Part shown: positions 9,543 to 18,106 of the stretch, piece by piece
How the letters are laid out: every line of letters begins with the position of its first letter
Position numbering within the stretch: the stretch's first letter is position 1
NCBI GenBank assembly: GCA_963782255.1
Contig: CAWAIS010000001.1
Span: forward strand, 5,704,001 to 5,768,000
Direction of reading: 5' to 3'
DNA length: 64,000 nucleotides
Source of the DNA: Roseiarcus sp963782255
GTDB lineage: Bacteria > Pseudomonadota > Alphaproteobacteria > Rhizobiales > Beijerinckiaceae
Notes under the pieces: generated by a model
Databases searched by the model: none
Seen by the model: only the letters and a program-made list of their open reading frames with translations
Told to the model about the DNA's origin: nothing
Position numbers and translations under genes: made by a program

Positions 9543-10100
9543 GTGACCGCATCCTTCAGGGGACAACCCTCGCACGAAGAGCTGTGGGTGTTCGGCTACG
9601 GATCGCTCATGTGGCGACCTGGATTTACCTATTCCTTTCGCTGCAAAGCGATGTTGAGCGGCTGGCGCAGGGCCCTCTGCGTCTATTCGCATGTCTATAG
9701 AGGAACGCCCGCCAAGCCCGGCCTCGTGCTCGGACTCGATCGCGGCGGCGCGTGCGCTGGCGTCGCTTTTCGGGTCGAGGCGGCGTTGCGCGAGCCGACG
9801 ATCCGGTATCTGCGCGAGCGGGAGCAAGCAACCGCCGTCTACATCGAGCGCTTCGTCCCAATCGTGCTCGAGAGTGGCGAGCGGGTGAGCGCATTGACCT
9901 TTGTCGCAGATAGGATGCATCGGCAATATGCGGGGCGCCTGGGGCGAGAGGCGATGCTTGAATTGGTGCGCGCAGCGACCGGTGAGTCGGGCGACAACGC
10001 AGCCTATGTGACTGAGACCTATAATCACCTGCTCGCGATCGGCGTTCGAGATCGCGACTTGGCGTGGCTTTGCGCCGGTCTAAGCGAACACGCGTCTTGA
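9543..10100 (+). CDS. ChaC-like gamma-glutamylcyclotransferase
   Basis: The motif FGYGSLMWRPGF near the N-terminus is the substrate-binding signature of the ChaC/GGCT fold, and the following Glu-rich helix (REREQ) supplies the catalytic acid. The family releases 5-oxoproline from glutathione or gamma-glutamyl peptides. GTG 9543 gives 185 residues, normal for the family; the upstream part of the open frame overlaps the transferase gene in another frame. No strong ribosome site is visible, so translation may be coupled to the gene 100 nt upstream. The pairing suggests a glutathione-degradation unit. Confidence 0.82.
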   Translation: MTASFRGQPSHEELWVFGYGSLMWRPGFTYSFRCKAMLSGWRRALCVYSHVYRGTPAKPGLVLGLDRGGACAGVAFRVEAALREPTIRYLREREQATAVYIERFVPIVLESGERVSALTFVADRMHRQYAGRLGREAMLELVRAATGESGDNAAYVTETYNHLLAIGVRDRDLAWLCAGLSEHAS

Positions 10101-10186
10101 CCGCTTCGGCGCGAGCCAGGCGCTGCTTGAAAGTCGGCAGAGGATCAGCAGACGGGATGCGGACGCGACCGGACCGGCGGATCGTT

Positions 10187-11686
10187 CTACCTTTCTTTCA
10201 TAGCATCGGAGGCGGTTTCCACCAGCGGCGAGAAGACATATTCGAGGATGCGCCGGCTGCCGGTGGCGATCTCGACCGTGACCGTCATGCCCGGAAGCAG
10301 CAAAGCGCGCCTGCCGTCGATCGTCATGTAGTCGCGCTCGGGATGGAGCGTCACCGGAAAGACGAGATTCTGCGTGGGCTGCGCTCCGGCGAACGCCTTG
10401 TCCGTCGGCGCCTTCGACGCGTCGGCTTGATTGAGGCTCGCGTCGGGTTCGGGAATGGCGTCGCTGGAAACCCGTGTCACCGTCGCCGGCAGGACGCCGT
10501 AACGGGTGAACGGGAAGGATTCGATCTTCACCACTGCGGTTTGCCCGTCCTTGACGAACCCAATGTCCTGGTTGGCGAGATAGGCCTGGATCTCCGGGGC
10601 GTCCCCTTCCGGCACGATCCGCATCAGTTCGTCGCCGCTGGCTACGACCTGTCCGATGGTGGTGACCGACAAGCCGTAGACGACGCCGTCTATGGGGCTC
10701 ACCAGGCTCATCCGCGCGGACTTCAATTTGGCCTTGACGAGCTTCTCGCGCCAATCGTCGCCCTGCCTCTGCGCCTCGGCGAGCTTCTGCTCGTTGTCGG
10801 ATATGAAATTGGAGTAGGCCTTATCGCGCTGGCGGGTCAGGACGTCGATGCTGGCCTCGGCCGAGTCCTTTTGCCCCTTCTGGATCGCCAGTTGTATCAC
10901 TTGATATTTTAGCGTCTCGTCGGCGTCGATGAGGTTGGCCTTGCTGCCGGAGCCGTCCCGCGCCAGGATCGAGCGCATGTTCACGCGTTCCTGCAAGGTG
11001 GAGATGAGCTTCGACTGGGCCACCATCGTTTCGCCGGACCGATCGCGCTCGATCTGCTTCTGCCTGATCTGCGCGTCGTAGCCGGCGACCTCGTCGGCGA
11101 GGCGGCCCAGGTCGCCGGCCAGCACCCCCGCCTCGCGCGCGCGAAGCCGGTCCGGCACAACCTTGTCCCAGTCGACGGCCGGACGCGCTAGATCGCGCGC
11201 CTGAGCGGCCGCGACGGCGGCGCGTCGGCGCGCGGACTCCGCGACGAAGGAATCGTAGGCGTCCTGCGCCTCGGCCTCCTCCGCCTTGGCGTCGCCCGCG
11301 TCCATCTCGATCAGGGTCTCGCCCGCCTTCACGTGCTGGCCGTTGGCGACGAGGATCGTCGCCACCTTGCCGGGTTCGAGCGGCTGGATCACCTTGACCC
11401 TTCCGGTCGGCTCGATCTTGCCGTGCGCCACGGCGACGATGTCGATGCGGCCGTAGTAGGCCCAGGCGATGGCGCCGACGACCAAGGCGGAAATGATCAG
11501 GATCAGGACGAGGCGCACCGGCGACGGCGGCGTCTCCAGAATTTCCAGGTCGGCCGGAAGGAACCTGCGGTCGGCCACGACGGGCAGTTTCCTCGGCACG
11601 AGCGCGTTCCCAATCGCCGGCGCCGCAACCACGTTTCGGCCCGACCGCGACGTCTCAAGCGCCCGCGCTTCCTTGACGTCGTTCAT
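10187..11686 (-). CDS. HlyD-family membrane fusion protein of a type I secretion system
   Basis: 499 residues. There is one N-terminal transmembrane helix (PVRLVLILIISALVVGAIAWAYY), then a lipoyl/barrel-sandwich half (GKIEPTGRVKVIQPLEPGKV), a long coiled coil, the second half (SPIDGVVYGLSVTTIGQVV) and a C-terminal beta-barrel. It bridges the inner-membrane ABC exporter to a TolC-like outer-membrane channel, which is not encoded here. ATG 11686 overlaps the exporter stop in an ATGA, so translation is coupled; the longer frame to 11716 is unlikely. It is the third gene of the leftward secretion operon. Confidence 0.92.
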   Translation of the reverse strand: MNDVKEARALETSRSGRNVVAAPAIGNALVPRKLPVVADRRFLPADLEILETPPSPVRLVLILIISALVVGAIAWAYYGRIDIVAVAHGKIEPTGRVKVIQPLEPGKVATILVANGQHVKAGETLIEMDAGDAKAEEAEAQDAYDSFVAESARRRAAVAAAQARDLARPAVDWDKVVPDRLRAREAGVLAGDLGRLADEVAGYDAQIRQKQIERDRSGETMVAQSKLISTLQERVNMRSILARDGSGSKANLIDADETLKYQVIQLAIQKGQKDSAEASIDVLTRQRDKAYSNFISDNEQKLAEAQRQGDDWREKLVKAKLKSARMSLVSPIDGVVYGLSVTTIGQVVASGDELMRIVPEGDAPEIQAYLANQDIGFVKDGQTAVVKIESFPFTRYGVLPATVTRVSSDAIPEPDASLNQADASKAPTDKAFAGAQPTQNLVFPVTLHPERDYMTIDGRRALLLPGMTVTVEIATGSRRILEYVFSPLVETASDAMKER

Positions 11687-13848
11687 GCCTCGACCCCCTC
11701 GCTTTGCATCGCCCACAGCCGCGCATAAAGCCCCTTCGGTTGCTTGAGCAGCTCGTTGTGCGACCCCGCTTGGACAAGGCGTCCGTCAACCATCCCGACG
11801 ATGATGTCGCAGTCGCGCACCGCCGCCAGCCGATGGGCGATGATGAAGACCGTCCGGTTCCGTACGATCTGACGCATGTTGCGTTGAATGATGCGTTCGC
11901 TCTCGTAATCGAGCGCCGAGGTCGCTTCGTCGAAGATCAGGATCGGCGGATTGGTGGCGAGCGCGCGGGCGATGGCGATCCGCTGGCGCTGGCCGCCGGA
12001 AAGGTTGGCGCCGCGTTCCTCGACCATCGTGTCGTAGCCCTGCGGCAGCCGGTCGATGAATTCGTCGGCCCCGGCGAGCCTGGCGACCGCCATCACCTGC
12101 GCCCGCGGCATGGCCGGATCGGACAGCGCGATGTTCTCGTGGATCGTGCGGTGGAAGAGGAGGTTGTCCTGGAGCACCACGCCGATGTTGCTGCGCAGCC
12201 AAGCCGGGTCGACGTGGGAAAGATCGACGTCGTCCAGGACAACCTGGCCTTCCTCCGGAATGTAGAAGCGCTGGACAAGCTTGGTCAGCGTCGACTTGCC
12301 CGAGCCCGACGGCCCCACGATGCCGACGACCGCGCCGGGGTTGATGCTCATCGAGATATGCTTGAGCACCACGGGCGCGCCAGGCCGATAGCGGAAGGAC
12401 ACATTGCGGAATTCGATCTTGCCCCGCGGCGGGGGAAGGTGCGTCCGCACTACGGGACTGGGCTCGGCGGGCGCGTTCAGGATATCGCCGAGCCGCTCCA
12501 CCGAAACCTGGACCTGCTGGAAGTCCTGCCACAACTGCGACAGCCGCAGCACCGGCTGCGCGACCTGTGCCGCGATCATGTTGAAGGCGACCAGTTCGCC
12601 GACCGTCAATTCGTTGTCGAGCACGGCCTTGGCGCCGAACAGCAGCAGAGCCGCGCTCGACAGCTTGTTGACGTACTGAATGGCGTTTTGGCCCTTGGCG
12701 CCGAGCATGGTCGTCTGAAAGGCCGCGCGGACGTAGGCGGCGAGACGCTCCTCCCATTGCGCCGCCGCCACCGGCTCGACAGCGGAGGCCTTGATCGTCT
12801 GCATCCCGACGATGGCTTCGACCAGGAACTGCTGGCTCTCCGCGCCGCGGTTGAATTTCTCGTTGAGCCTTTCGCGCAGCAGCGGCCTCGCCACCCCCGC
12901 GATCAGGAGGTAGAGAGGTATGGTCGCGAGAACGATCAGCGTCAGCTTCCAGGAATAGGCGAAGAGGACCGCGAAGAAGACGAAGGCGAAGAAGAGGTCG
13001 AGCGCCGAGAAGAGACCCTGGCCGGTGAGGAAGGCGCGAATGGTCTCGAGCTCGCGCATGCGCGCGACCGTCTGGCCGGTCGGCCGCGTCTCGAAATAGG
13101 AGACCGGCAGGCGGGCGAGGTGGCGGAACAGGCGCTGACCGAGTTCGACGTCGATGCGGTTCGTCGTGTGCGACAGGGCGTAGGTGCGCAGGTATTGCAT
13201 CACCACGTCGAACACGCCGATGCCCGCCAGGCCCGCGACCAGCACGAAGAGGGTCGAATAGCCGCGGTGGGTCAGGACCTTGTCGATCACCACCTGGAAG
13301 AACAGGGGCGAAACCAGGGCGAAAATCTGCACGAAGAAGGAGGCGATGAGCACGTGCATGAGCGGTTTGCGGTATCGCCACAGGGACGGCGCGAACCAGC
13401 GGAACCCGAAGCTGCGCGGGTCGATGCCCGTACCGAGGAAGCGTCGCGCAACCAGGATGACGACCGGATCGATTTCCGACGCAAGTTCAGCGATCGTGAA
13501 TTCGCGCGGAATCCGCGTGGTGGGATCGACGACGCGAAACAGGCCGGTAGGCGTCCGCCCGGTGAATACGCAATAGTCGCCGGACTTGAGGCGGAGAATC
13601 GCCGGAGTGGGCACGCGCGCGAGGCGGCGCCGGGACGGGCGTCGGACGATGTGCGCCTTGAGTCCGATGATCTTGGCGGCGCGTAGAAGATCGTTCTCGC
13701 TGGCCTCGCAGTCGAAAATCGCGAGGTCCCTGGCCAGGCTGTGGGGATCGGCGGCGATCCGATAATAGGCGGCGATCCCGCACAGGGCCCTGAACCCAGA
13801 ATGCGTGATCGGTTCGCCAGAAGTTTTCCCGAGAAGATTTTTATTCAA
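11683..13848 (-). CDS. Type I secretion ABC exporter with C39-like domain (HlyB type)
   Basis: 721 residues: an N-terminal C39-like domain (about 1-130), six transmembrane helices (about 150-440) and a nucleotide-binding domain with Walker A GPSGSGKST, signature LSGGQRQR, Walker B ILIFDEATSALD and H-loop AHR. In the C39-like domain the position of the peptidase Cys is HSGF, so the domain should bind substrate without cleaving it, as in HlyB. The start is TTG 13848 with GAGG upstream. It sits between the repeat protein and the HlyD gene, so it exports the repeat protein by inference. Confidence 0.93.
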   Translation of the reverse strand: MNKNLLGKTSGEPITHSGFRALCGIAAYYRIAADPHSLARDLAIFDCEASENDLLRAAKIIGLKAHIVRRPSRRRLARVPTPAILRLKSGDYCVFTGRTPTGLFRVVDPTTRIPREFTIAELASEIDPVVILVARRFLGTGIDPRSFGFRWFAPSLWRYRKPLMHVLIASFFVQIFALVSPLFFQVVIDKVLTHRGYSTLFVLVAGLAGIGVFDVVMQYLRTYALSHTTNRIDVELGQRLFRHLARLPVSYFETRPTGQTVARMRELETIRAFLTGQGLFSALDLFFAFVFFAVLFAYSWKLTLIVLATIPLYLLIAGVARPLLRERLNEKFNRGAESQQFLVEAIVGMQTIKASAVEPVAAAQWEERLAAYVRAAFQTTMLGAKGQNAIQYVNKLSSAALLLFGAKAVLDNELTVGELVAFNMIAAQVAQPVLRLSQLWQDFQQVQVSVERLGDILNAPAEPSPVVRTHLPPPRGKIEFRNVSFRYRPGAPVVLKHISMSINPGAVVGIVGPSGSGKSTLTKLVQRFYIPEEGQVVLDDVDLSHVDPAWLRSNIGVVLQDNLLFHRTIHENIALSDPAMPRAQVMAVARLAGADEFIDRLPQGYDTMVEERGANLSGGQRQRIAIARALATNPPILIFDEATSALDYESERIIQRNMRQIVRNRTVFIIAHRLAAVRDCDIIVGMVDGRLVQAGSHNELLKQPKGLYARLWAMQSEGVEA

Positions 13849-13884
13849 GGGTCACGCCTCACGAAACCGGACCACGTAGGCAGG

Positions 13885-13911
13885 CGGAAGGCGGGCAAAG
13901 CCCGCCTTCCG
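13885..13911 (-). promoter_or_regulatory. Perfect 12-bp intercistronic hairpin between substrate and exporter genes
   Basis: CGGAAGGCGGGC (13885-13896) pairs with GCCCGCCTTCCG (13900-13911) around an AAA loop. It lies 28 nt after the substrate stop and 36 nt before the exporter start. No T-run follows on the transcribed strand. It is therefore better read as an attenuator or 3'-end stabiliser, giving more substrate than exporter mRNA, than as a full terminator. Confidence 0.7.
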
Positions 13912-13938
13912 TAGTCGCTGTGAGTGAGGGACTGGACC

Positions 13939-16128
13939 TCAGGCGGAGAAATGGAAATTCGACGGATTGAACGCTGTCGGGTGCGTGAACGTGAGGCTGC
14001 CGCCGCCCATGAGGTCGATCGTCCCCGTGGGGCTGGAGGCGTAGAGGGCAAAGAACTGGCCGAAGTTCGAGATGTGCGTGCCGCCGGTGGTGTAAAGATC
14101 CTCGAGGTGAACCTGATCCGTGGTCGAGAGGTTCGTGATCGTCAACGCTTGATTGTAATCGTTCGCCACGCCGTTGACTGTCAGGCTGTCGGCAGGAGCC
14201 GCGGGGTTGAGGGTCAGGGCGCCGCCGGAGTCGGTCAAGTCGAAGGTTTGGCCGCTCCCGGTCGAGTTGATCGTCGTACCCACCGTCTTGACGTCGGTGA
14301 GGTTGACTGTGCTGCCGTTGCCATTCACCGTCGCGTCCAGGGCGCCGTTGGTCTGTGTGAGCGTGTCGCCGGGCGTGCCGATCGACCCGATCGTGCCCGT
14401 CACTGTGCTGGCCGCATTCTCGTTGAACGTCCAGAAGTCCCCGGATCCGGTCGCGACCAGCATGTTGTTGCCGCCCAAGCCAGGCGTGCCGAACGTGCCT
14501 TTGTCGCCGTTGCCATCCGCCATGAGGCTGTTGGCGCCGTTGCCGAAGGTGAACTTGTCGAAGCCTCCGTTGGCGGTGACGGTGTTGGCGCCGTTGCCGA
14601 GGGTGAGCGTGTCGCCGCCTCCGTTGGCGGTGACCATGTTGGCGCCGTTGCCGAGGGTGATGGCGTCGCCGCCCCCGTTGGCGGTGACCATGTTGGCGCC
14701 GTTGCCGAGGGTGATGTGGTCGAGGGCCCCGTTGGCGGTGACGGTGTCGTTGCCGTTGCCCGCCTTGATCGTGGTCCCACCGCCGTTGGCGGTGACCGTA
14801 TCGTTGCCGTCTCCCAGCGTGATGTGGCCGGTTCCCCCGTTCAGATTGACCGTTACGGCGTTCGGCCCGGTCTGGGTGACGGTAGTCGTGCCCAGGCCGA
14901 ACCCAGTCACAGAGCCCGCGGCCTCGCCGAGGTGGACGGTGTCGCCGGTTCCGGCGCCGAGTTGCACGATGTCCTTGCCGACGCCCGTCGGGTCGTTGAC
15001 GGTGACCGTGTTGGTGTTGCCGCTCAACGTCACGCCGTTGGCGCCGTCGCCGACGGTAATGGCGTTGCCGCTGCCGGAGACGTTGATGGCGTTGCCCCCG
15101 TTGCCGACGGTGACGTGATTGCCGCCGCCGGGGGTTCCGGCGAGGACGACCGAGTTGTTGCCGTTCCCCAGCGTGACGGTCGCGCCGCTGATCATCGTGC
15201 CCCAGATGTTGACATTCTCGTAGGTCGCCGAAACGCTGTCCCCTGCGCCGGAGATGGTCACGTAGTCTGTCGGGCTCAGGGGGACGGGCGCGTCGTCGCC
15301 GAAGAGGCCCGGATCGGGGTCGGTCGGCGTCGCAGCGCCGGTGCCGTCCAGGCCAAGGATCGTGACGTGGGAGCCGCCGCCCCCAGCGTTGATCATGTTG
15401 TCGCCGCCCCAGACCGAGACGATATTGCCGGCGCCGCCCATCGTGATGGAGTTCTCGCCGTCGCCCACGTGCACGGTGCTGCTGCCGGTGCTCCCGCTGA
15501 CCGTGAAGTTTTCGTCGCCGCCCCTAAGCAGGTTGCCGGTTCCCGCGAAGGTGACCGTGCTCGACCAACCGAAGAGGTCGTCGTCCCCGGGGACCGGGGG
15601 GTTGCCGATCGTCACGGTCGCGGAGCCGGCCCCGAGGGTGACGGTGTTCGTGGCGTCGCCATTCAACGTCACTTTGTTAAGAAGTCCGCCGAGGCTGACG
15701 GTGTTGGTTCCGAACGTATTGCCGAGGGTGACGGTGTTGCCGCCCCCAGAGCCATTCGCCGTGACGGTGAAGGTCGAATCGGAGGATTGGGTCAAATCGA
15801 CGGTGTTGCCGCCGCCGGGTCCGTTGACGGTGAAGCTGATCGTCGAGCCGCCCGTGATCGGAGCAATGGTCCCGAAGAAATCGTTTGACAGCGTGTTGGC
15901 GCTTCCGTTCTCCGAGATCGTGTCGGTCACGCCGACATTGCTGGCCGGGCTAGTGCTCGTCAGATAGACCGTCGTGGCGCTGTCGGGCCCCAAGCCGGTG
16001 ACGTTGATGTTCCCGCCGAGACCTACGATGGTGTTCCCGGTGCCAAGATTGAAAAAGTCATCCGTCTGCGTGTTGTCGAGCGCCGAGCCTGCGACGAACT
16101 CTCCGTTCCCAGTGAGAATAGTAGCCAT
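13939..16128 (-). CDS. Large repeat-rich RTX-like secreted protein (type I substrate)
   Basis: 729 residues, Gly/Asn/Thr/Val-rich and nearly Lys/Cys-free, made of 9-residue units such as LGDGNDTVT, AGNGNDTVT, LGNGANMVT and ANGGGDAIT that should fold as a beta-roll or beta-helix. Many units lack the Asp of the classical Ca-binding GGxGxDxUx, so Ca binding may be limited. The C-terminus (FTHPTAFNPSNFHFSA) fits an uncleaved type I signal. The start is ATG 16128, preceded by GAGGAG 8 nt upstream. It is the first gene of an operon with the exporter and adaptor. It could be an adhesin, matrix or S-layer-like protein; no enzymatic domain is seen. Confidence 0.85.
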   Translation of the reverse strand: MATILTGNGEFVAGSALDNTQTDDFFNLGTGNTIVGLGGNINVTGLGPDSATTVYLTSTSPASNVGVTDTISENGSANTLSNDFFGTIAPITGGSTISFTVNGPGGGNTVDLTQSSDSTFTVTANGSGGGNTVTLGNTFGTNTVSLGGLLNKVTLNGDATNTVTLGAGSATVTIGNPPVPGDDDLFGWSSTVTFAGTGNLLRGGDENFTVSGSTGSSTVHVGDGENSITMGGAGNIVSVWGGDNMINAGGGGSHVTILGLDGTGAATPTDPDPGLFGDDAPVPLSPTDYVTISGAGDSVSATYENVNIWGTMISGATVTLGNGNNSVVLAGTPGGGNHVTVGNGGNAINVSGSGNAITVGDGANGVTLSGNTNTVTVNDPTGVGKDIVQLGAGTGDTVHLGEAAGSVTGFGLGTTTVTQTGPNAVTVNLNGGTGHITLGDGNDTVTANGGGTTIKAGNGNDTVTANGALDHITLGNGANMVTANGGGDAITLGNGANMVTANGGGDTLTLGNGANTVTANGGFDKFTFGNGANSLMADGNGDKGTFGTPGLGGNNMLVATGSGDFWTFNENAASTVTGTIGSIGTPGDTLTQTNGALDATVNGNGSTVNLTDVKTVGTTINSTGSGQTFDLTDSGGALTLNPAAPADSLTVNGVANDYNQALTITNLSTTDQVHLEDLYTTGGTHISNFGQFFALYASSPTGTIDLMGGGSLTFTHPTAFNPSNFHFSA
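14575..14765. repeat. 54-bp in-frame tandem repeats inside the exoprotein gene
   Basis: Three to four near-identical 54-nt units (18 residues, two nonapeptides) succeed each other, built on minus-strand LGNGANMVTANGGGDAIT and variants. They are coding, phase-keeping repeats, likely to expand or contract by slippage. Confidence 0.85.
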
Positions 16129-16199
16129 TTTCACCACTCCTCTGTTGCTTGGATCAAGGTTCCGACCGGAACCCTCGTGCGGCATGGACCCTGCCATGA

Positions 16200-16870
16200 C
16201 GAAGCGATTGCGTGTGAACGACAATGACTAAGCGCCGTCAGATCACTGACGGCGTCCTCGTTTGGCGAAGGCGTTGATGTTGTCGTCGCCGGAGTTGTTG
16301 CTGAGGATGAAGCCGCCGCCATTGGTCGGTCGGTCGACCAGGGTACGTCACCTTTCCAATCCTTTGCTGTAAACTAACCTTGTCCTGGACGATAAGGCCA
16401 ATTCGCGGATGACTTCGCGCTGCCCATGCTGTTCACTTAGGCCGATCGGCCTAAGCGGAGCCAATAGCTCATTTTTTGACAGTAAGCCTCGATAACCCCG
16501 CCGTGTCCTTCAGTTCTTGAACGTATGCGTAATAAGCTGACAGCGTCAAGATGCCCGCAAATCATTATTTATTTTAATTCGCTGATGCAACGATTTCGTC
16601 ACTTTAATTAATTGATCTGATCTGATTTATTTGATTCTGGCGCCCCGCAATTGTGACAGTTGTGTATATTTACTTAACTTAGCAGGGAATGTTTACAGCC
16701 ATACGCGGCCGAGCTCGGTCGTTTATACACTTAATTTCGCAATTGAGGCCGTCGTGGCTCGTTTCTCCGAGTCGAAATTGTTGACAACAACCTTCAGGTT
16801 GTTTCATGCTCGCTAAGTAAGATCACGATTTTTTGACCTGGCAGTTTGACGGAAACGCCGATCATTTCGC
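16200..16870. promoter_or_regulatory. AT-rich leader region upstream of the exoprotein gene
   Basis: About 670 bp without a convincing gene and markedly AT-rich between roughly 16480 and 16830, against the GC-rich surroundings. It holds a perfect 20-bp palindrome (16436-16455) and a 16-bp near-palindrome CGGCCGAGCTCGGTCG (16706-16721, one mismatch). Such AT-rich leaders often bind silencers of the H-NS/Ros/MucR kind in alphaproteobacteria. A 61-codon frame at 16631-16816 has no support. Confidence 0.5.
16436..16455. promoter_or_regulatory. Perfect 20-bp palindrome, possible operator
   Basis: CTTAGGCCGATCGGCCTAAG is fully self-complementary, has no T-run, and lies about 310 bp upstream of the exoprotein start. 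It could be a dimeric repressor or activator site; the binding protein is unknown. Confidence 0.5.
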
Positions 16871-16885
16871 CGTAGGGAGGCCCTC

Positions 16886-17264
16886 TTGCCCGATCTTGGA
16901 GACCGCATTTTTTGGGACGAGATCTCCGCCCGGGAGTTCATTGAGAGGACGCGCTGGCCGGACGGACCGTGTTGCACGCGCTGCGGCTCAGCGAGCATCA
17001 TTCGAATGGGCGGACGAACGCAGCCGGGAATGCTCCTTTGCCGGGACTGTCGCAACAAATTCACCTGCCGCATGGGCACCTCCATGGAGCACAGTCACGT
17101 CCCGCTGCACAAATGGCTCCGGGCGGTGCTTCTCTTGGCCGACGGCGAGCGACGCCTGTCACCGCAGAGACTCCTGTGCTTCCTGGATCTCGGCTCCTAT
17201 CGGACGGCATGGCTGATGGCGCAGCGGATCTGCGAAGCCCTCTATCGCCGAGGCATAGAGAAGC
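16886..17264 (+). pseudogene. IS1595-family transposase, 5' fragment
   Basis: It begins at TTG 16886 behind an excellent AGGGAGG (16873-16879). About 125 residues match the N-terminal part of IS1595-type transposases: FIERTRWPDGPCCTRCGS, a CxxC...CxxC zinc ribbon (CTRC...CRDC), then the KWLRAVLLLADGERRLSPQRL helix region. The DDE catalytic domain is missing. After about 17264 the frame continues to 17548 through unrelated sequence and then antisense to an IS110 fragment. It is a broken insertion sequence. Confidence 0.75.
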
Positions 17265-17561
17265 GTGCGCGGCCCGCGACGTTGCAAGTCGTGACTGAGG
17301 GTGACGCACGCAACGCTCGCGAACTGAGCTTCGATGACGCGGTTCAAGCTCTGATCGCCTGTCCGCGAAAGCATGGGACACGGTCCAACGGTCGGCGTCA
17401 CGCCGGCGATCGGAACGGAGGCGAGGGCGAAATCTCCCCGTTCGTCAGGCCGCTTCAGGTCGAGAGAAGTCAATCTCGACAAGCGGCGCTGAAACGCCTC
17501 GCGACCGCCAAAGACGCCAAGTTTGGCGCGGCCCAAGACCGCCAATGAATGGTCCAGCGCC

Positions 17562-17927
17562 CAGCCGATCCGTCTTCACCCTTCGGTGCTCGCGCGACAC
17601 CGGGACGCTCGACGGGTGGATCACATAGGCTTCGATGGATTGGGAACGCAGCCAGCGCGCCAGCCAGAAGCCATCGCGGCCTGCCTCGTAGGCAACGGCG
17701 ATCCGGTCGATCGCGTGGCCGCGCTTCGCCGCTTCGTTGCGCCAGCGATGCAGCAGCTGCAGCAGCGCGTCGCGGTCTGGGCTAAGTTTCTTCAAGGGAT
17801 AGCGATCGAGTCCCGGCACGATGCCCGCGACCAGCCAACTCGACTGGCCCATCTCGACCACGGCGATCAATGTCGCGTCTTGCTCGAGCGCGACGACGCA
17901 TTTGCTCAAGTCGTTCTGCTTTGACAT
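17562..17927 (-). pseudogene. IS110-family transposase, N-terminal fragment
   Basis: From ATG 17927 about 122 residues resemble the RuvC-like N-terminal half of an IS110-family (DEDD) transposase: VVALEQDATLIAVVEMGQSSWLVAGIVPGL, then AVAYEAGRDGFWLARWLR and VSREHRRVKTDRL. Similarity stops abruptly at KTDRL, where the third acidic residue would follow, and the C-terminal domain is absent. It is a different IS110 lineage from the intact elements inside IS91 copies A and B; its missing half resembles the fragment at 35955-36344. Confidence 0.7.
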
Positions 17928-18106
17928 AGGGGCGCTCCATCGTTTGGTTGCCGCGACGAAGGCGCCCACGCCCGCCGCGCGCCCATAGAATCTAAACCGC
18001 TCGCGCGGTAGCTGCGGCGAGGGCAGCGCGGGAAGCTGGGTCGGACGAGGCCAGGACTGTCTCAGAATCATGGGGTTCAACCCCATGGGGGACAGGAGCT
18101 TTCGCG

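Noticed and set aside
11704..13686. 660-codon plus-strand open frame
   Set aside because: Antisense to the ABC exporter gene; Arg/Asp/Gly-rich shadow typical of high-GC coding DNA.
14575..14765. Regular repeats resembling a CRISPR array
   Set aside because: 54-bp units are in phase with the exoprotein reading frame and have no variable spacers; no cas genes.
13924..15888. 654-codon plus-strand open frame
   Set aside because: Antisense shadow of the exoprotein repeats, with Val/Gly/Asp periodicity copied from the other strand.
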